From assembly GCF_003265705.1 (NCBI RefSeq), contig NW_020312968.1:2026538-2090537 (forward strand): a DNA stretch of 64,000 nucleotides. Reading direction: 5' to 3'. Of the stretch, positions 24,606-37,951 are shown in pieces. Source of the stretch: Callorhinus ursinus. Lineage: Eukaryota; Chordata; Mammalia; Carnivora; Otariidae. The notes beneath the pieces are model-generated. The model did not search any database and had not been told where the DNA came from. It saw only the letters and a program-made list of their open reading frames with translations. The translations under genes and the position numbers were made by a program. Each line of letters opens with the position of its first letter. Within the stretch, counting starts at the first letter, position 1.

Positions 24606-26209
24606 GAGCCTATAGAAGAGGTCTCTAAGGATCCCTAAGTGAGGTCGACAGTTCATGTACTTCTTACGAAATTTCACTACCAGTCCTTGGCTGTCTTTAT
24701 AGTTAATAGGTTTTAACACTCCCATAAATTTAACTGTAATACCCATTTTTCCCATTTACAACTTATTAATAGCTTTAATGAATTGTGAATGACAGTTTAA
24801 TTAGATCATCCATGTATAATTAGGACAACCATTTTTTTTCCCCTAGGAGGATGTATTTTTCATTTCTGAGCATGCACCTTACCTCTAACCTAGGTAATTA
24901 AGCATTTTCTAAGACAGGAAAGCCTTTTTTGGTCTTTGGAATAAACATAAAGATCATTTTATACTTTCTTGAAAAGCCACATGAGTAAAGTATGGAGAGC
25001 AGTTTTGGCCTAGGTTTGGCATGTAATCACAGCCCAAACATGACCTAAGGCAGTAAATTTCATGTAGTGCTAACAAAGCTGTGTGGAATTTAAGAAAATC
25101 TGTTTTCTGTTTACTACTGATCTCCTCCTTCTTGTGTAAAGCAACTCTACACTCACTTCATATCTGTTTTGAGTGTGAACTTTTCAAAGCTGGCAAGTAG
25201 ATTTTCCTTAGTGTTCTTAATCTCTTTTGTGAAGGTGCCACGTTAAACATGTCAAAGAAAATCAGCCTTATCTGATGTGTGGCCTCCAATTAATAGCTGA
25301 GGAACCATTTGTATTTGGCTTTGCAGTGTGTTTTTGTACTTACATTCAAGTATGGGTGTGCCTGATATTCTGGGAATTTATAATACTTCAAACAAATAAG
25401 GAAGTCCCGCTGTGAAGACAGACTCAGAAGGAAGTGGAAAGCTGACAGACCTTTATCCTTCCCCAGCTGCTTTGCTTAATTCTCTGTGCAGTGGGCCGAG
25501 ACCCTTAGTGTTCTGGGAAGGAACATCCCTTCCGTGCTGCAAGGCTCTCTCTCTTTTCCCATGTCATCTTTTTTATGTGTGTCCTCCCAGGAACCGAGTG
25601 CATCCTGGAATATTTAGATGTTGAATTATTCACGTGTTCCTGTCATTTCGATCCTGAGCAGGTGATTATGGAATCACACCTACTTTGAAGAAGCAGTGTG
25701 TCATAGTATGCTCATTGATTATTTGATTGCACTTCTCACGGTTAATCCTGCTGTAGATAAGAGAAGTCGGTGTCAAGATAGCGGACCAGATCTGTCCTTG
25801 TATTATAATGAGTGGCAAAGGTCGGCGCAGAAATACCTCAGTAGAAGAGATAGCAGTGTACAAGGGTTAATATGAGGGCCCCATGAAACGCCATTTGCCT
25901 CCGAACATCTTTCCCAGTGTCCTGAGCAGAAGGGATCTTAGAGAAAGGGTTGCTGAATGGTTAAGTTTAATGGCGGAAGGAAGAGGAATGCCTTGGGGTC
26001 TGAGTTCATGAGGGTAGATGGGGTGAGGTAGCTTGTTGGCACAGAGATGACTGGGTGCTTTGGGAGATTGGTGACAACCTGCATCTTATACAAAACTTCA
26101 TAAAATAGCCTCTGCTGGTGCTATATTTGGGCTCTGAATGAATTTGAAAAGAAGAGGAATGGAGCCAGACCACCTTGAACACCTGAAGATTTGTAAGCCC
26201 TATTAGAAT
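24606..26209. other. Intronic DNA, no feature recognised
   Basis: AT-rich, unique-looking. Polypyrimidine-AG pairs occur by chance but no exon follows them. Confidence 0.45.
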
Positions 26210-26470
26210 AACTCTAAAATGCTGTTACTTGTTTTGGGTTATGAAAAATAATATATGTTCAAGTGTACTGAGTTCAGAAAATACATAAAAGACTAAGAAA
26301 ATAAATCATGAGTACTGCCACCAGGCCGATAATATGTTGTTAATATTGTCTATTCTCTCTGCATCAATAGATTTCAAACAGTTGTCATGTATATCTTGCC
26401 TGCTTTCTCAGTTAATATATGATGAACACGTTCTGTCACTGTTAGCCATTTTTCTAAAGCATTCCTTTGA
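26210..26470 (-). mobile_element. LINE-1 3' UTR remnant, antisense
   Basis: ATGAAAAATAATATATGTTC ... AAATACATAAAAGACTAAGA follows the antisense L1ME 3' UTR pattern, heavily decayed. Confidence 0.5.
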
Positions 26471-27204
26471 GAGTAGTTGCCTAAAGTGATGTGGGACAAT
26501 CTTAAAATAAGACCTTAGTCACTCTCATGACAAAGGTACTTGATTTTTTTCTTTTCCTAATTTACAATGTGGGGAAAACTGAGCTTTAATTAAGGGTAGC
26601 CTTGTATGACTGTAGGTACTGGAAATTTATGCCATGATAGAAACAGAAGGCACTTTTGAGTTTATGTAATCTGCTGTCCAATTGAGTGTATATGGGAATT
26701 ATAGCCCCTGTTACTCGTGTGACTGCTCAGAGTCGGACGTTGTAATGATGGTAAAGGGACTAGCATTCTTGGTGTTCTTTGCCGGCTCCATCATAGCACT
26801 CTTGACAAGTATGATATACTTTCCTTTTCTCAAGACATTGAACGTGTTTCAGCGCATACTGTAGTTAACATCTCTGGGTTTCTTTTCTGGTTTCTAGGTT
26901 GGCTTTAAAGTGATCTTGAGGCTCAAATTTGGCCCATGAACCAAAATCCCTGAGGGGAGCCCTTTCTTTGGTTCTCTAAGATTAGAATAATCTTCAAATC
27001 TATGTTGGCTTGAGAGTTGGAGGTCAGAAATGGATTGTGTAATGCCAAGTATCTGCTGTTTGAGGTCATTAGCCTTATGTGCTAATTGGAATGAATGGAA
27101 CTTTACAAATAATATTTTGTTCATAGATATTGTTCCTGTCTGTTAAAAAGTTACCACTTTTAAAGCATTCTCAACTATTGTGCTAGACGCTTTTGGTGTC
27201 TTTA

Positions 27205-27320
27205 ATCAGCAATTACAGTGTTCCTCCTCTGTCCTTGATAAACTTTAAGAGCCTGAAACCCAGATAGGTAAATTGACTTGCTTGCAGTCACATAACCAGT
27301 TGGTTAATCATTGGGTCCAA
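27205..27320 (-). mobile_element. MIR SINE remnant
   Basis: CCTGAAACCCAGATAGGTAA, TTGACTTGCTTGCAGTCACA, TAACCAGTTGG resemble the antisense MIR core. Adjacent DNA to 28090 is AT-rich with a possible L1 tail at 27370-27470. Confidence 0.5.
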
Positions 27321-28089
27321 GTGCAATAGATTCTTGGGATTTGCAAAGACTGATTAAAATTTAATAATCACTCAGAAGTTTACAGAATAGAAAAAAATAA
27401 CATCACTTGTATTTTCACAACCTAAGCACAGCTATTGGTAACATTTTGGTAAATTGCAGTGTTTGTTTATTCTTGAAAATGTTTGCATGGATTCTTTTTT
27501 TGGCAAAATAACTATGGATCAGCCTTTTTCTTTGAACCTCTACTATGTTCAAGGTCCTGAGATGATGAGCTATTAGTAATGTATTTAGTAGGGATCAATT
27601 CAGTTCTTATTTTTTGTTGACTTTCCCAGGAACCTGATTGGAAATGTTGTATTATTTTTCTGTTCCTTTGATTAGAAAAGGGGCTAATGAAGTGAGGATT
27701 CTGGTTTTTATCTAGCATGCCACTTCATTTTATACTCTGTCTAGCCAACCATTTTGCGAGTGCATCATGATACACATAAAGCAGAGTGATGAATACCTGC
27801 AGAATGAAGAAAACCCACCCCAAAGTACATGTTCTGGTAATGGCAGGCATCTACTAGAATCATTTTTGTATATAATACTTGACCACCCTTTAAGATTTTC
27901 TTGTGCATTTCATCTCATTTTTATCCCTACAAGACTGGTTCTTGAGGAGTACAGATAGGGCTCTATCTCATTTTTTTACTTCTTCTGACTTAGAGACCAG
28001 TGTTACCTCAGCTCCGTCTCTGATTCGGTTACATCTGTGATGTCAAGTTCTCTGGAAGGTGGAAGAGAATACTTTTTTCAGTTTCTTAT

Positions 28090-28226
28090 TATCTTTTTTT
28101 TTTTTTTTTTTTTACAAAGCAATACCTGTTCAGTTTGTTGAAAGTTCTTCATCGCACCATCCAGAGCTAATTACTTTTAACACTTTATTGTAAATCTTCC
28201 CACCTTACCTTTTTCTGCTATGTAGA

Positions 28227-28260
<34 letters not shown>

Positions 28261-28430
28261 TGTGTGTGAGTAAATGTAAAAGAACTGGCATGGTATTTAC
28301 ACATGGATTTATCGCTCTTTCCCTTTCCACGTTTATTTATCATGAATGTTTTTGTATATAATGTAACAAAATATTTTTCGTGACTGCATGACCTCATCAT
28401 TTATTTTACCTCTCCCCTATTGTTACAAGT
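28090..28430 (-). mobile_element. LINE-1 3' UTR remnant with internal TG repeat
   Basis: T-run, CAATACCTGTTCAGTTTGTT and AACACTTTATTGTAAATCTTCC, then the TG repeat where L1ME 3' UTRs often carry TA/TG runs. Confidence 0.5.
28229..28268. repeat. (TG)n microsatellite
   Basis: About 19 TG units with one CTG interruption at 28260. Confidence 0.97.
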
Positions 28431-28756
28431 TTAAATTTTAATTTATAAAATGACCTGATCTGTCATCCAGCCTGGAATTAGTCTTCTCATTTTCTTTTGT
28501 GATCACCTAATAAGACACTTAAAAAAAAAAAATGAACCAACCAAAAACGGCAAGCGCAGGCTACCTGACCTTGTCGCTAGTGTGAGACATTGAAGGTCCC
28601 AGTAAGATACCCTTTAAGTATCGAGGTAAGGGGTCTAGTGCTTGACTCTGTAATATGCACCCTGAGGGATATTAGGACTTGTGTGCTAGCTCTGATGCTC
28701 ATTTTTATTCCATGTCCTGTATTCTTTCCCTTCATTGACTCTCTTCAGTTTTTTTT

Positions 28757-28928
28757 TTTTAAGATTTTTATTTATTTATTAGAGAGAGAAAGAGAGAGAG
28801 CACAAGCTGGGGGAGCGGCAGGCAGAAGGAGAAGCAGGCTTCCCGCTGAGCAGGAGGCCCAATATGATCCTGGCATCATGACCCGAGCCGAAGGCAGATG
28901 CTTAACCGACTGAGCCAGCCAGGCATCC
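28757..28928 (-). mobile_element. CAN-SINE, antisense
   Basis: Slightly shortened copy (part of the CT body and head lost). CTCTTCAGTTTTTTTT lies at 28741-28756 and again from 28929. Confidence 0.92.
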
Positions 28929-28986
28929 CTCTTCAGTTTTTTTTAATGCTGGGTTAAAATCCCCTTCCATTCCAGAGCACCTTTTT

Positions 28987-29110
28987 TTTGGTTGGGGGTG
29001 GGGAGGGAAGGGCAGAGGGAGAGAGAGAATCTTAAGTACAACCCTGAGGTCATGACCTAAGCTGAAATCAAGAGTCTGATGCTTAACCGACTGAGCCACC
29101 CAGGTGTCCC
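28987..29110 (-). mobile_element. CAN-SINE, antisense, truncated
   Basis: Older subfamily with an internal deletion joining GAATCTTAAGTA to CAACCCTGAGGTCATGACC. Flanks TCCAGAGCACCTTTT (28971) and TCCAGAGTGCTTTT (29111) look like a decayed target-site duplication. Confidence 0.88.
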
Positions 29111-29197
29111 TCCAGAGTGCTTTTAATGGGATCGCAATGTATCTCCATTCACTTAGGACTACCATGGTTTACTCATATTAGCCTGATGTAATTTTTA

Positions 29198-29380
29198 TTT
29201 TTATTATTTTTTTTTAAGATTTTATTTATCTGAGAAAGAGAGAGCAGGAGCAAGGGGAAGGAGGGAGAAGCAGACTCCCCGCTGAGCAGGGAGCCTGATG
29301 CGGGGCTCTATCCCAGGACCCTGGGATCATGACCTGAGCTGAAGGCAGATGCTTAACGACTGAGCCACCCAGGCGCCCCT
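29198..29380 (-). mobile_element. CAN-SINE, antisense
   Basis: Arctoid-type copy. Flanked by TGATGTAATTTTTA (29184-29197) and TGACATAATTTTTA (29381-29394). Confidence 0.93.
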
Positions 29381-29394
29381 TGACATAATTTTTA

Positions 29395-31236
29395 ATAGTA
29401 CCCCTTTCATTCTCAGAAGTTACTCATTTGGGATGATAAATTACGTGGTCCCTCTATCAAGTATCAGGACATCATTTAGTACATAAAATTGAGGTAATTC
29501 GGCCAATTATTTCTTTGATTTGGTTAAAGAAAGTAATTAGCCTTGCCCCATGGCCTTGTGTTTTTAACATGCAAAAAAGAGCAATGGCCATGTTTCGAAA
29601 TGCCCAGGAAATTATGGTTATAAAATATTCTCTTTGTGTCATTATATTTTTGATTCTGAGGGCTTACTAATTCTAGTGGGACAGAATAATTACTCACTTT
29701 GAAATTAGGTTAAAAGTAAAGTTCCCAAATCACTTTTCCTCCCAGTTGAGTGTGATGGCTAATCATTTGTAGTTCGGGTTTTTAAATTTTACTTCTTTGC
29801 TTTCTCTCAGTGGTTTAGGTTATTGGTTTCTGGGGATGAGTTAAGAGAGAAAAGGGGGATGTCATATTTTGGAATTTCTTGTGCTTTCTGCCATCCCAAG
29901 GCGGTAAAATTTATAAGACATTGCAGTGAGCAGTAGTTTGGCACATCAGTTTCTTTTCAGAGTTTTTAGTGACTTTGAGTAAAAATAAATGAACTTTCAA
30001 TATGGTGACTGAAATATTCCTGGGGAGATGTGAAGAAGCATGTTCAGATCTTTATGTTCATGATGCAGGGTCAGTTTTCTAATCAAACTGAAGCCCATGG
30101 CCTAGGCCTAGCAATCACATGCATTAATAGAATTTGGAAATTTAATTCTGGCCCAGTGAGGCTTCTGAGGTGGCCTACAATGGTCATCATCATAAAAAGC
30201 ATGAATCATTTTTAGCATTTCTAGAGCCTTTCTCACCTTTCATTCCTTATGCTGTGTTAGGAAGGCGTAGGGACACACCTCATCCTGGAGCATCAGCGGG
30301 AGAGACGAGACCCCGTAGGACACAATGGGCTCCATTTGCCCCTATCTCTCCCAGAGTTGCCTAGACCGGATCTCACACTTGGACCTCCTGTAGGCTGTCC
30401 TTCTTTCTTCATGTAGCCATTTGCTTGCAGAGGGACAGTGGCCTATCTCAGTCCATCTTCCTGGTTCCCGCTGCTCTTTCCGCTGCATCAAACGCCTTCT
30501 TCTGTCAGCCACTGTCTGGGATGCCTTTGTCCCCTGTCTCGAACATTCGGCTCTGCACACTTGGCATCATTTCTCTTCCAGCCTGGCAGGATGATTTCTG
30601 AAACTACACCTCTAGCCTCTACATGCCCTGGACATGCATTTGTCAACATAATATAGTTAAGTTGCCCGTCAGCTTCACCTTGAAGTCAGTTTTTCTTCCC
30701 GGACCCTCATTTGTGCTAGTGGCACCCCCATGTCCCCAGTCTCCCTGTATGACCCAGGGTGTCTTCTGTGATTCCTCCTCTCGCCCGCCACGGACCGGAA
30801 CCACACCTGCCTGGGCTGGCTTCCCAGGATTGTTCAAGTCCTTCCTTCTTGTCCCTTTTTACCCCAGAAGTTTAGGCTGGTACCGCCTGCCTGGACCTTT
30901 GTAGTAATCGGCTTTGGTCCCATTTCTTTGCCGAGCTTTTCGTCTGTGAACTCTGAACTGTCTACTCATGCCATGCCCCTGTCTTCTTAACGGCTTCTTG
31001 TGATGGAGTTCATGCCTCCTCAGAAATTTTCAACAGCTCCTCATAAGCTTTTGAATCAAATCCAAACTCTGTAGCATGTGTTAAGTGGAAAAGAGAACAA
31101 AGCAAGTACAACAAAGCACAAATATAAATATATACTTTAAAGGTGAGGGAATGCTTTTAGCAGCAAGCTTTTCTCAGAAGTCTGATACTTTGGCTAGTTG
31201 GATGCTTAGCAACTCATTAAAGTTTCATTACCTAAG
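29395..31236. other. Mostly unique intron, possible L2 traces
   Basis: 30370-30560 and 31020-31080 (AATCAAATCCAAACTCTGTAG) hint at a decayed L2 LINE in sense orientation. Otherwise nothing recognised. Confidence 0.35.
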
Positions 31237-31372
31237 ACGAAAACGTTCTAGGATCGATTGTGGTGATGCTTGCACACGTCTGTGAATATACTAAAAACCG
31301 TTGAATCGTATACTCTAATTGAGGGAATTGTGGGATATGTGAGTTCGTCTCAGTAAAGCTGTCATTTAAAAA
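31237..31372 (+). mobile_element. LINE-1 3' end, sense
   Basis: GTGGTGATGCTTGCACACGT, GTGAATATACTAAAAACCG and CTCAGTAAAGCTGTCATTTA match the L1MB-type 3' terminus followed by an A-rich tail. Confidence 0.8.
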
Positions 31373-32699
31373 GTTCATTACCCATAGTTTATACAATTCC
31401 TGTGGCACCTGTTACAGTATAATACAAACAATAAGTAGTGACCTAATGACCTTAGTGATAATATTTATTAAGAAGAATGCATGATCAGGAGAAATTTCCT
31501 ACTTAGATTCCTAAACCTGTGTGCGTGGAGTATCTAGAACATTGTAATAGTCATTCCGTTTAATATGTAATGTGTTAACAGGCTTTTTAAAAAACGTCAT
31601 TGAGGAGTATACTTACGAAATCCGTATGTAGACAACACGGTAAGCAAGTCATTACTCTGGTGGCCCCGGTAGGCCAAAGCATGTGGTTTTTAAAGCCCTC
31701 TTCAACTCTGTCTGTGTGTTGGTGGGGAGGGGTGTTTGCAAATGCCTGAAAATGTCACTCCACTCAACAAGGCCTGGTGATTCAGTATTTCCTTTCAAAA
31801 AAAAATTATCTTACTATTTTGCCTTCAGTTGATCTAGTTTCTGCCAACTTCTTTATCGGTGCAAGTAAGCAAGCACTGCCTAGGTGATGCAAGTTTCATT
31901 AGATGCATTAGTGACTTTTTTTCCTTTTCTGTGATGAAGTATTTCAGGGAAAAGGTTGCATATAAAATGGCTGGTTTCTCTTTGTTTTGATTTTTACTCA
32001 AATTATATTGCTGCCTAGCCTCAAATGTTATTATTAATGTATTATTAGGTCAATTTGTGAGAAATCACATCTGAATGTATACTGATAGAATTGGACAACA
32101 TTTGTTGGGTCCTGTGGCCTAAAACCGAGACTCATTCTGAGAGCCAAACATTATCTTGGATTCTGGGTCTCTTCCCCTTTAACTGTGGTTTTTGCTTTTT
32201 GGAACAGTTCCATGGATTGTGAACTAAGAGCAGAGGCTCAATTTAAATTACAGGAGGGTAGTTTCCCTTCCTTTTTTTTTTTATCAGTCACATGTCAGCA
32301 AGTCATCATATGTGTAAGCCTTACTAAACACTAATAAAGTGCACCAACGGGCTTTTCTCTAATTTTACTTCCTTCCTGCCCAATGCCTATACGTCCATAG
32401 GTGCGATCCTTCTGAGAAAGGAGTGTGCTCTATTCTCTTTTCAGGCGAAGGCATATTTCCTTACTTAAGAATAAGGAAACAGGCACTTCTTGTTTACTTG
32501 AGACTGAGGTTGACCAGTGCTATTTCTGGGGGGAAAAAAAAAAAAAACAAGCAGGGGTAAAAGCGGAAGGGGGAGCCCTGCTCTATCACCATTCTCTTCC
32601 ATGTCTGTTATCGTCCCTGGCCCGAACACGGGGGAAACATATGGCCATTAGGCAAAATAAATTATAGGACAAAATTTAAATTAATGAAACAAACCAAAG
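31373..32699. other. Intronic DNA, no feature recognised
   Basis: AT-rich, apparently unique. The short open frame at 32425-32667 runs through an A-tract and has no support. Confidence 0.45.
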
Positions 32700-33790
32700 G
32701 GCGACCCTTTAATGATGATTTCTGGGGAAATTGTCTTGACATCTCTCGGCAGCACCAGATGTTACCTCTCTCGCTTTGGACAGCACATGTAAATGTCCAA
32801 GGCACATCACTGGATTGCCTTGGCATGGTTCAAATCTAAAAAAACAGGGGCACTTTATGTCTCTATCTTCAAAGTTCCCTGAGCATCGACTAGAAAGGGG
32901 CCACTTCCTCCCTCCAGTGGTTCATATTTCAACTTTTTAAAAAGGCTGAATCTTGAGAATTATTTTTATATGTCTGTTTCTAGGGGAAGTTAGAACTGAA
33001 GCGATTTCATAATGCATCTCTTGATGAGATAGTTGTGGTAACCTCCCATATTAGCCATTTGGAAATGATTACTTTTAAGAGTCCTTGTTGGGTGGTGTTC
33101 ATGCTAATGATGACACCCCCAACAAGTACTGTCGTTTTTGATTAATATCCACATTTCCTCCAAAGCGAGAATTTTTAAAAATGCGAACAGTGCCTAGGTT
33201 TGGCTTGCTTGTGTGTGTTTTAACTGTGTTCTTTCTCTTCCTTTTTTTTTTTTTTAAAAAAAGGAAACATTCCTCTCAGTTTAGTTTTTGATTTAATTAA
33301 ATCTCAGATGCTACAGGAACAGTGGACTCCTCAAAGTCCTTAGCCAGCCCAATAATGGCTCTACATGAGCCGATTCACTAACTCTTATTGTCCATAAAAC
33401 ATTCTCTCTCTGAAGATCCTTTCATACTTTCATGCTTACTAGGCGGACTTGGAACATATACAAGTCCTTCTTAATATTCCTGGTGTCATTATTTGAAATA
33501 CTGGGGTGATATTAACCCAGAAGCATGCGGCGCTCTGTGGTCTGAATAGCCATGTGTTTGGTGAGGCAGCCAGACCATTGCTGCCCTTAATTGGAGCACT
33601 GCTCGCTCCCTCCAGCACCTTAATTCCCCTACCTCAAAAGATAATTATTTTTAGAGGCTCCAAGTGAAGAGCCGCATGAGCAAAAGAAAAAAAAAAATCT
33701 TGACATATTAACCTTGAAAGAAGACTACTACAGTTTGTAGTCAACTCATTTGAATTAATATTTGAATACGTCGTAAATAATATGTCACGT
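32700..33790. other. Repeat-free block, candidate conserved non-coding DNA
   Basis: About 1.1 kb with no transposon trace in an otherwise repeat-dotted intron. It has homeobox-like words (CCCTTAATTGGAGC, GATTAATATCC, GAATTAATATTTGAA), an E-box-like ACATGTAAATGTCC, and CTTTAATGATGATTTCTGGG. Conservation is inferred from appearance only. Confidence 0.35.
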
Positions 33791-34959
33791 TTTCTTCCTG
33801 CCCCATGAGAAATCTAATGATTTTTAATGCCCTACAACAGACAGAGAAGAAAAATCATAAAATCTGAAAGCTGGAGGGAACCTTCGAGGTCATCCAGACC
33901 GGTTCCCTTGTCTTGGGCTCTCAGGGGCCAAGTGACCGTGTATTGATTACTGTCCCTGGTGTCCCTGACACAGCTGGCTTTGGAGGGCCCCTGACTTCCA
34001 CTGGTGCTCTTTGCAGGCCACCCACCTGCCTGTAGATTATCTCCTGATGAATATGACATGAGGTGGGAAACGTCACTTCACATCTGTCCTGGGCCTTTCC
34101 CTCCACAACAGATTTAATTTGTTGGTTTTCCTCGACGGAGGTCACATGAGCCATTCTGTCCTGAGGCCTTCGGAGTGATTCCCAAGTGCACCTTGTCATT
34201 TTCCACCCAGCACGTTTTTAAAGTATGTGTGTAACCTAAAAACCTGGACCATCTACCTGCCTGTTTTTTATTATCTGAAATAATTGTTAAAAATCTGTGG
34301 GTGACTATTTATTCTCTGGATTTCTGCCTCCTAAAATATTATTATTATGACTTGGTACTTTCATGGTATCTTCATGTGTTCCAAATAATGTTCTTTGAAG
34401 TCCCAGTTTTCTCTAAAGAAGTGTCCACGTAGCAAAGTTGCCACTTTATAAATCAATAGGGGTATGTGTGTGTGTGCGTGTGTGTAACATAAGGAACTTT
34501 GTCTCGTAGGAAATGAAATTCTAACCCCGGTTTTCAGTCTGCCCTGACTCCTCCATTAGCGTAAAGACCTCAGTCACAGCTGTGTTCTTGCCTTGGCTGG
34601 AGGCCCAGAGAATGTAGGACACAAATCGTGTCTTTTCCACGGGTACCCTCCAACATCAGTGCAGTGGACCTTTTTTGTGTAGGTATACACACAGTGATTC
34701 TGTTGGAATGAACGAGCACTTCAAACTGAATGTGCCTCTCTGTACCCTTTTCCTCTTCAGGCCTCTCTGAGAATCTAGAACTTCTGTCCATCTAAGTCAC
34801 CCAAGTCCCGATTCCAGGGGTCATCTCTCTTTCCTCTCCTCCTCCCTACCCACTTCTCATTCATCTCCACCCAGACTAGACCCGGAATCATTCCTCTTCT
34901 CGGCATCACGTCTCCTGCCATTATCTTTTGCTTGGATTACTGAAACAGCCTCTTGGCTT

Positions 34960-35540
34960 ACCTTTACGGTCGGTCCACTCTTCACTTAGCATTAATCAAA
35001 GCATATCACTTCCCTAGTTGGAATTCTCCAAAGCTGTCCAGTGCACCTAAAATAAAATCCAGACTTGTTTCCTGAAATGCAGGACCCCGTGTGATTCGCC
35101 TCTGCCTCTGTAGCCTGCAGAGCCAGCCTCTTATTACCTCCTGCCTATCCCTGCCCCCTGGGGACCTCAGTCACACTGGCCCCTCTGGTCATCCCTGCAG
35201 CGTGCCAGTTCCCGCCTTGACCTGTATGTCAGCTGGTTCACTGCTTGGAATGCTGTTTCTTTCTAATATTCTTGTGGCTGGATCCTGGATTTTCAGATAT
35301 CAGCTTAAATGCACCTTCTTAGAAAGTCTTTCCTCAGCTTCCCAAATTAAAGTAGCTGCTAGGTCATTCGTTTTCCATTATCCTTTAATTCTTTAATGCA
35401 GAGCATCCATCTCCATTTGATATTTTATTATTCATCTGTGTATCTGCATGTCATCTGCCACTCACACTTGTATGAAAGCAGGGACTCTGTCCTGTATCCT
35501 TGATGCCTAGACTAACAGCTGGCATGAAATGCACACACAA
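34960..35540 (+). mobile_element. L2 LINE 3' end
   Basis: AATAAAATCCAGACTTGTTT, CTTGGAATGCTGTTTCTTTC, TCAGCTTAAATGCACCTTCTT, AGCAGGGACTCTGTCCTGTA and CCTTGATGCCTAGACTAACAG occur in L2 order. Confidence 0.85.
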
Positions 35541-35587
35541 TAAAATTATGAACAATCCATGCTCAAAATGTGCATACAGTATTATTC

Positions 35588-35790
35588 TTTTTTAAAGATC
35601 TTATTTATTTATTTATTTGAGAGACAGAGTGAGCGAGAGAGAGAGAGCACACGAGCAGGGGCAGAGGGAGAGGGAGAAGCAGGCTCTCTTGCTGACCGGG
35701 GAGCCCAATGTGGGGCTCGATCCCAGGACCCTGGGATCGTGACCTGAGCCGAAGGCAGACGCTTAACCAATGGAGCCACCCAGGTGCCCC
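35588..35790 (-). mobile_element. CAN-SINE, antisense
   Basis: Full-length copy ending GGAGCCACCCAGGTGCCCC. The flanking duplication is unclear. It lies just downstream of the L2 tail. Confidence 0.93.
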
Positions 35791-36184
35791 TGCACTATGG
35801 CTTTAAATACTGAGATACTGGGGATGATTATCTCAGTTATTTTGGGGAATAGAAAATTAGAATCACATCTGAGCCCAGGGTAAGGTGAGTCAGATTGTTG
35901 CCTTGGATATAGAATTTAAGGGAGGGAGCATGTCAAGTGCTAATGTGGCACAGGACAGTGCTGTTCCCGATCCTGTCTTTATTTAAAAATACATTTTTCT
36001 GGGTTTTTTTTTGTTTGATTATTTTGCTCATCACGGGCTTTTGGCATTAATTTTGATTTTGAAAAAATACTGCCTTGAAATATTATATCTCTTGATTACT
36101 CAGTTTTTGCCTCTCCGCATCTAGCCCTGGGTCAGACTGTTCTCTCATTTTCCCACCGGATTTGGCATTATAAATTAAATCTGG

Positions 36185-36335
36185 TGTTTGTTGAGTACTT
36201 ACTATGTCCCAGTCACTGTTAGATCAACTCACCGAAAATTCACAGCAGAGCTGTAAAAAGTAGGTAGTGGTACCTCAGATGAGGAAAAAGTTTGAGAGGC
36301 CAGGTAACTTAGCCGGGTCACAGAGCTGTAGGGAC
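36185..36335 (-). mobile_element. MIR SINE
   Basis: GTTGAGTACTTACTATGTCC, AGATGAGGAAAAAGTTTGAG and GGTCACAGAGCTGTAGG are the antisense MIR core. Confidence 0.8.
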
Positions 36336-36719
36336 AGGCGAGACAGCATATGCAGACTATGCCATATGGGTAAAAATAGCCCCATAAAGTGGAAGAAAGA
36401 TGAAGACCCTTAGCATCCCGGTATATTTACTCCACTGTTCTGGAGAGGGCTTTAAAGAAATACAGTGAGCAAGAATGTAAGGCTTAGGAAGGAGAGTTGA
36501 TGGCCTAGCTGGGTGCCGAAGGGGGAGGAAGAGGGAACTCGAAGAATGTGTCAGTGAGATGCTTGAGGAGACTCGCTGTGTTCTGTGTGTTTTATTGACT
36601 GCCATTGGGAGAACATTAGGGGACATGAGAAAACTCACCTGTGTGGATCAAGTATTTGATTATACGGAGAAGTGCTCCTGTGACAATGTAACTTTAACAT
36701 GTAGAATGATTTTAGGGAA

Positions 36720-37690
36720 AGGGTTTTGAGTTATAAAAAAAAAAAAATCACGGCACACCACACGTCAGAATAAAGCATAGATGGATTCGTTAAGTGTAAA
36801 ACATAAAACGAGAAAAGCCAAAATAAATATATATGTGTGGAACTTCTAAAAAAACATAAACTTGTTAAATCACAGAGGAAACCAGATGAATTAAGTACAG
36901 ATTTTAAGTTGATATATCAGGTTTTTGTCATCGAATGGAAAGAAAAGGACAGGTTGAGGAAATATTTGTAGCCAAAGTTTAATTTTGTTTTAAAAACTAA
37001 ATTGTTCTAAGAAATCCGCCCCCCCCCCCACAAATAGCAGGTCCTCAAAAGAAAATGCAAGTTCATAGAAGGGATACAAATGACAAAGTATGAAACAAGT
37101 TCTCATAAGTAAAGATGTAAATTAAGATAAAGATTTAATTTTGTTTCTCCAGTTGTAACTATTAAAAAAGCCTGGTGTTGGTAAATGAAGAGCGGGGTAG
37201 AGAAGGGTCTGCTGGATGTACCGGCTGGTAAAACTATTGAGCGGCCATAGAACTATGAGGCAACTCTCCTTCCCAACTGCATTTCTCTCATATTCTCCTG
37301 AGGAAGTGCAGACTGAGGCAAACAAAGATTTTTCTTCAGGGATGTTTATCGCAACATTATTTATAAAAGTGAAAAATTAGAAATACTCGAAATGTGTTAT
37401 GACAGGGAGGTCGTTAAATTATCACGCATCCTTATGGCCTTTCAGACAATCATTAATAGCTATTTCTGAAGCATAATTACTATCTTGGAATGATTATCAC
37501 AATATTTTATGTGAAAAATGACAATACAGTATTACCCCAGGTTTATTTTAGAACAAGGACAGAAAGAGTACGTTTGCCTGGAAGAGGAAACTGGAAAGAA
37601 ATATACCAAAATGTTAACATTTCAACAGTTTTGAAAACAGTTCCGGTTTTCTGAATTTTCTTTAGCAAATATTTACAACTTTTATAAATT
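36720..37690 (+). mobile_element. Old LINE (L1ME/HAL1 type), sense 3' part
   Basis: CATCGAATGGAAAGAAAAGG, GGATGTTTATCGCAACATTA, AATACAGTATTACCCCAGG and ATACCAAAATGTTAACATTT in the order of an old L1ME/HAL1 3' end. No open frame. Contains a C11 run at 37019-37029. Confidence 0.65.
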
Positions 37691-37951
37691 TGGAAAAAAA
37701 TGTTTTCTGAAAAGAAAGTTCATGAGGATGTAAGATCGGGAGCCCCTGACAGACGAGATGTCTGTAGGTTCTAGTTCATTTCCTTCTATTTCGTTCTCAA
37801 AATAGAAGCGAGTCTCTTCCCCTCCTCTGCAAACCGAGTGAGCTCAGAGCTTCTCAGACTTTTCCTCTGCACACACTCGAGGTAGAAGAGCATGAACGTG
37901 CACTCCTGGAGGAGAAAAGGAGGGGGGAGGTAATCTCAAAGTAACCTCCTG

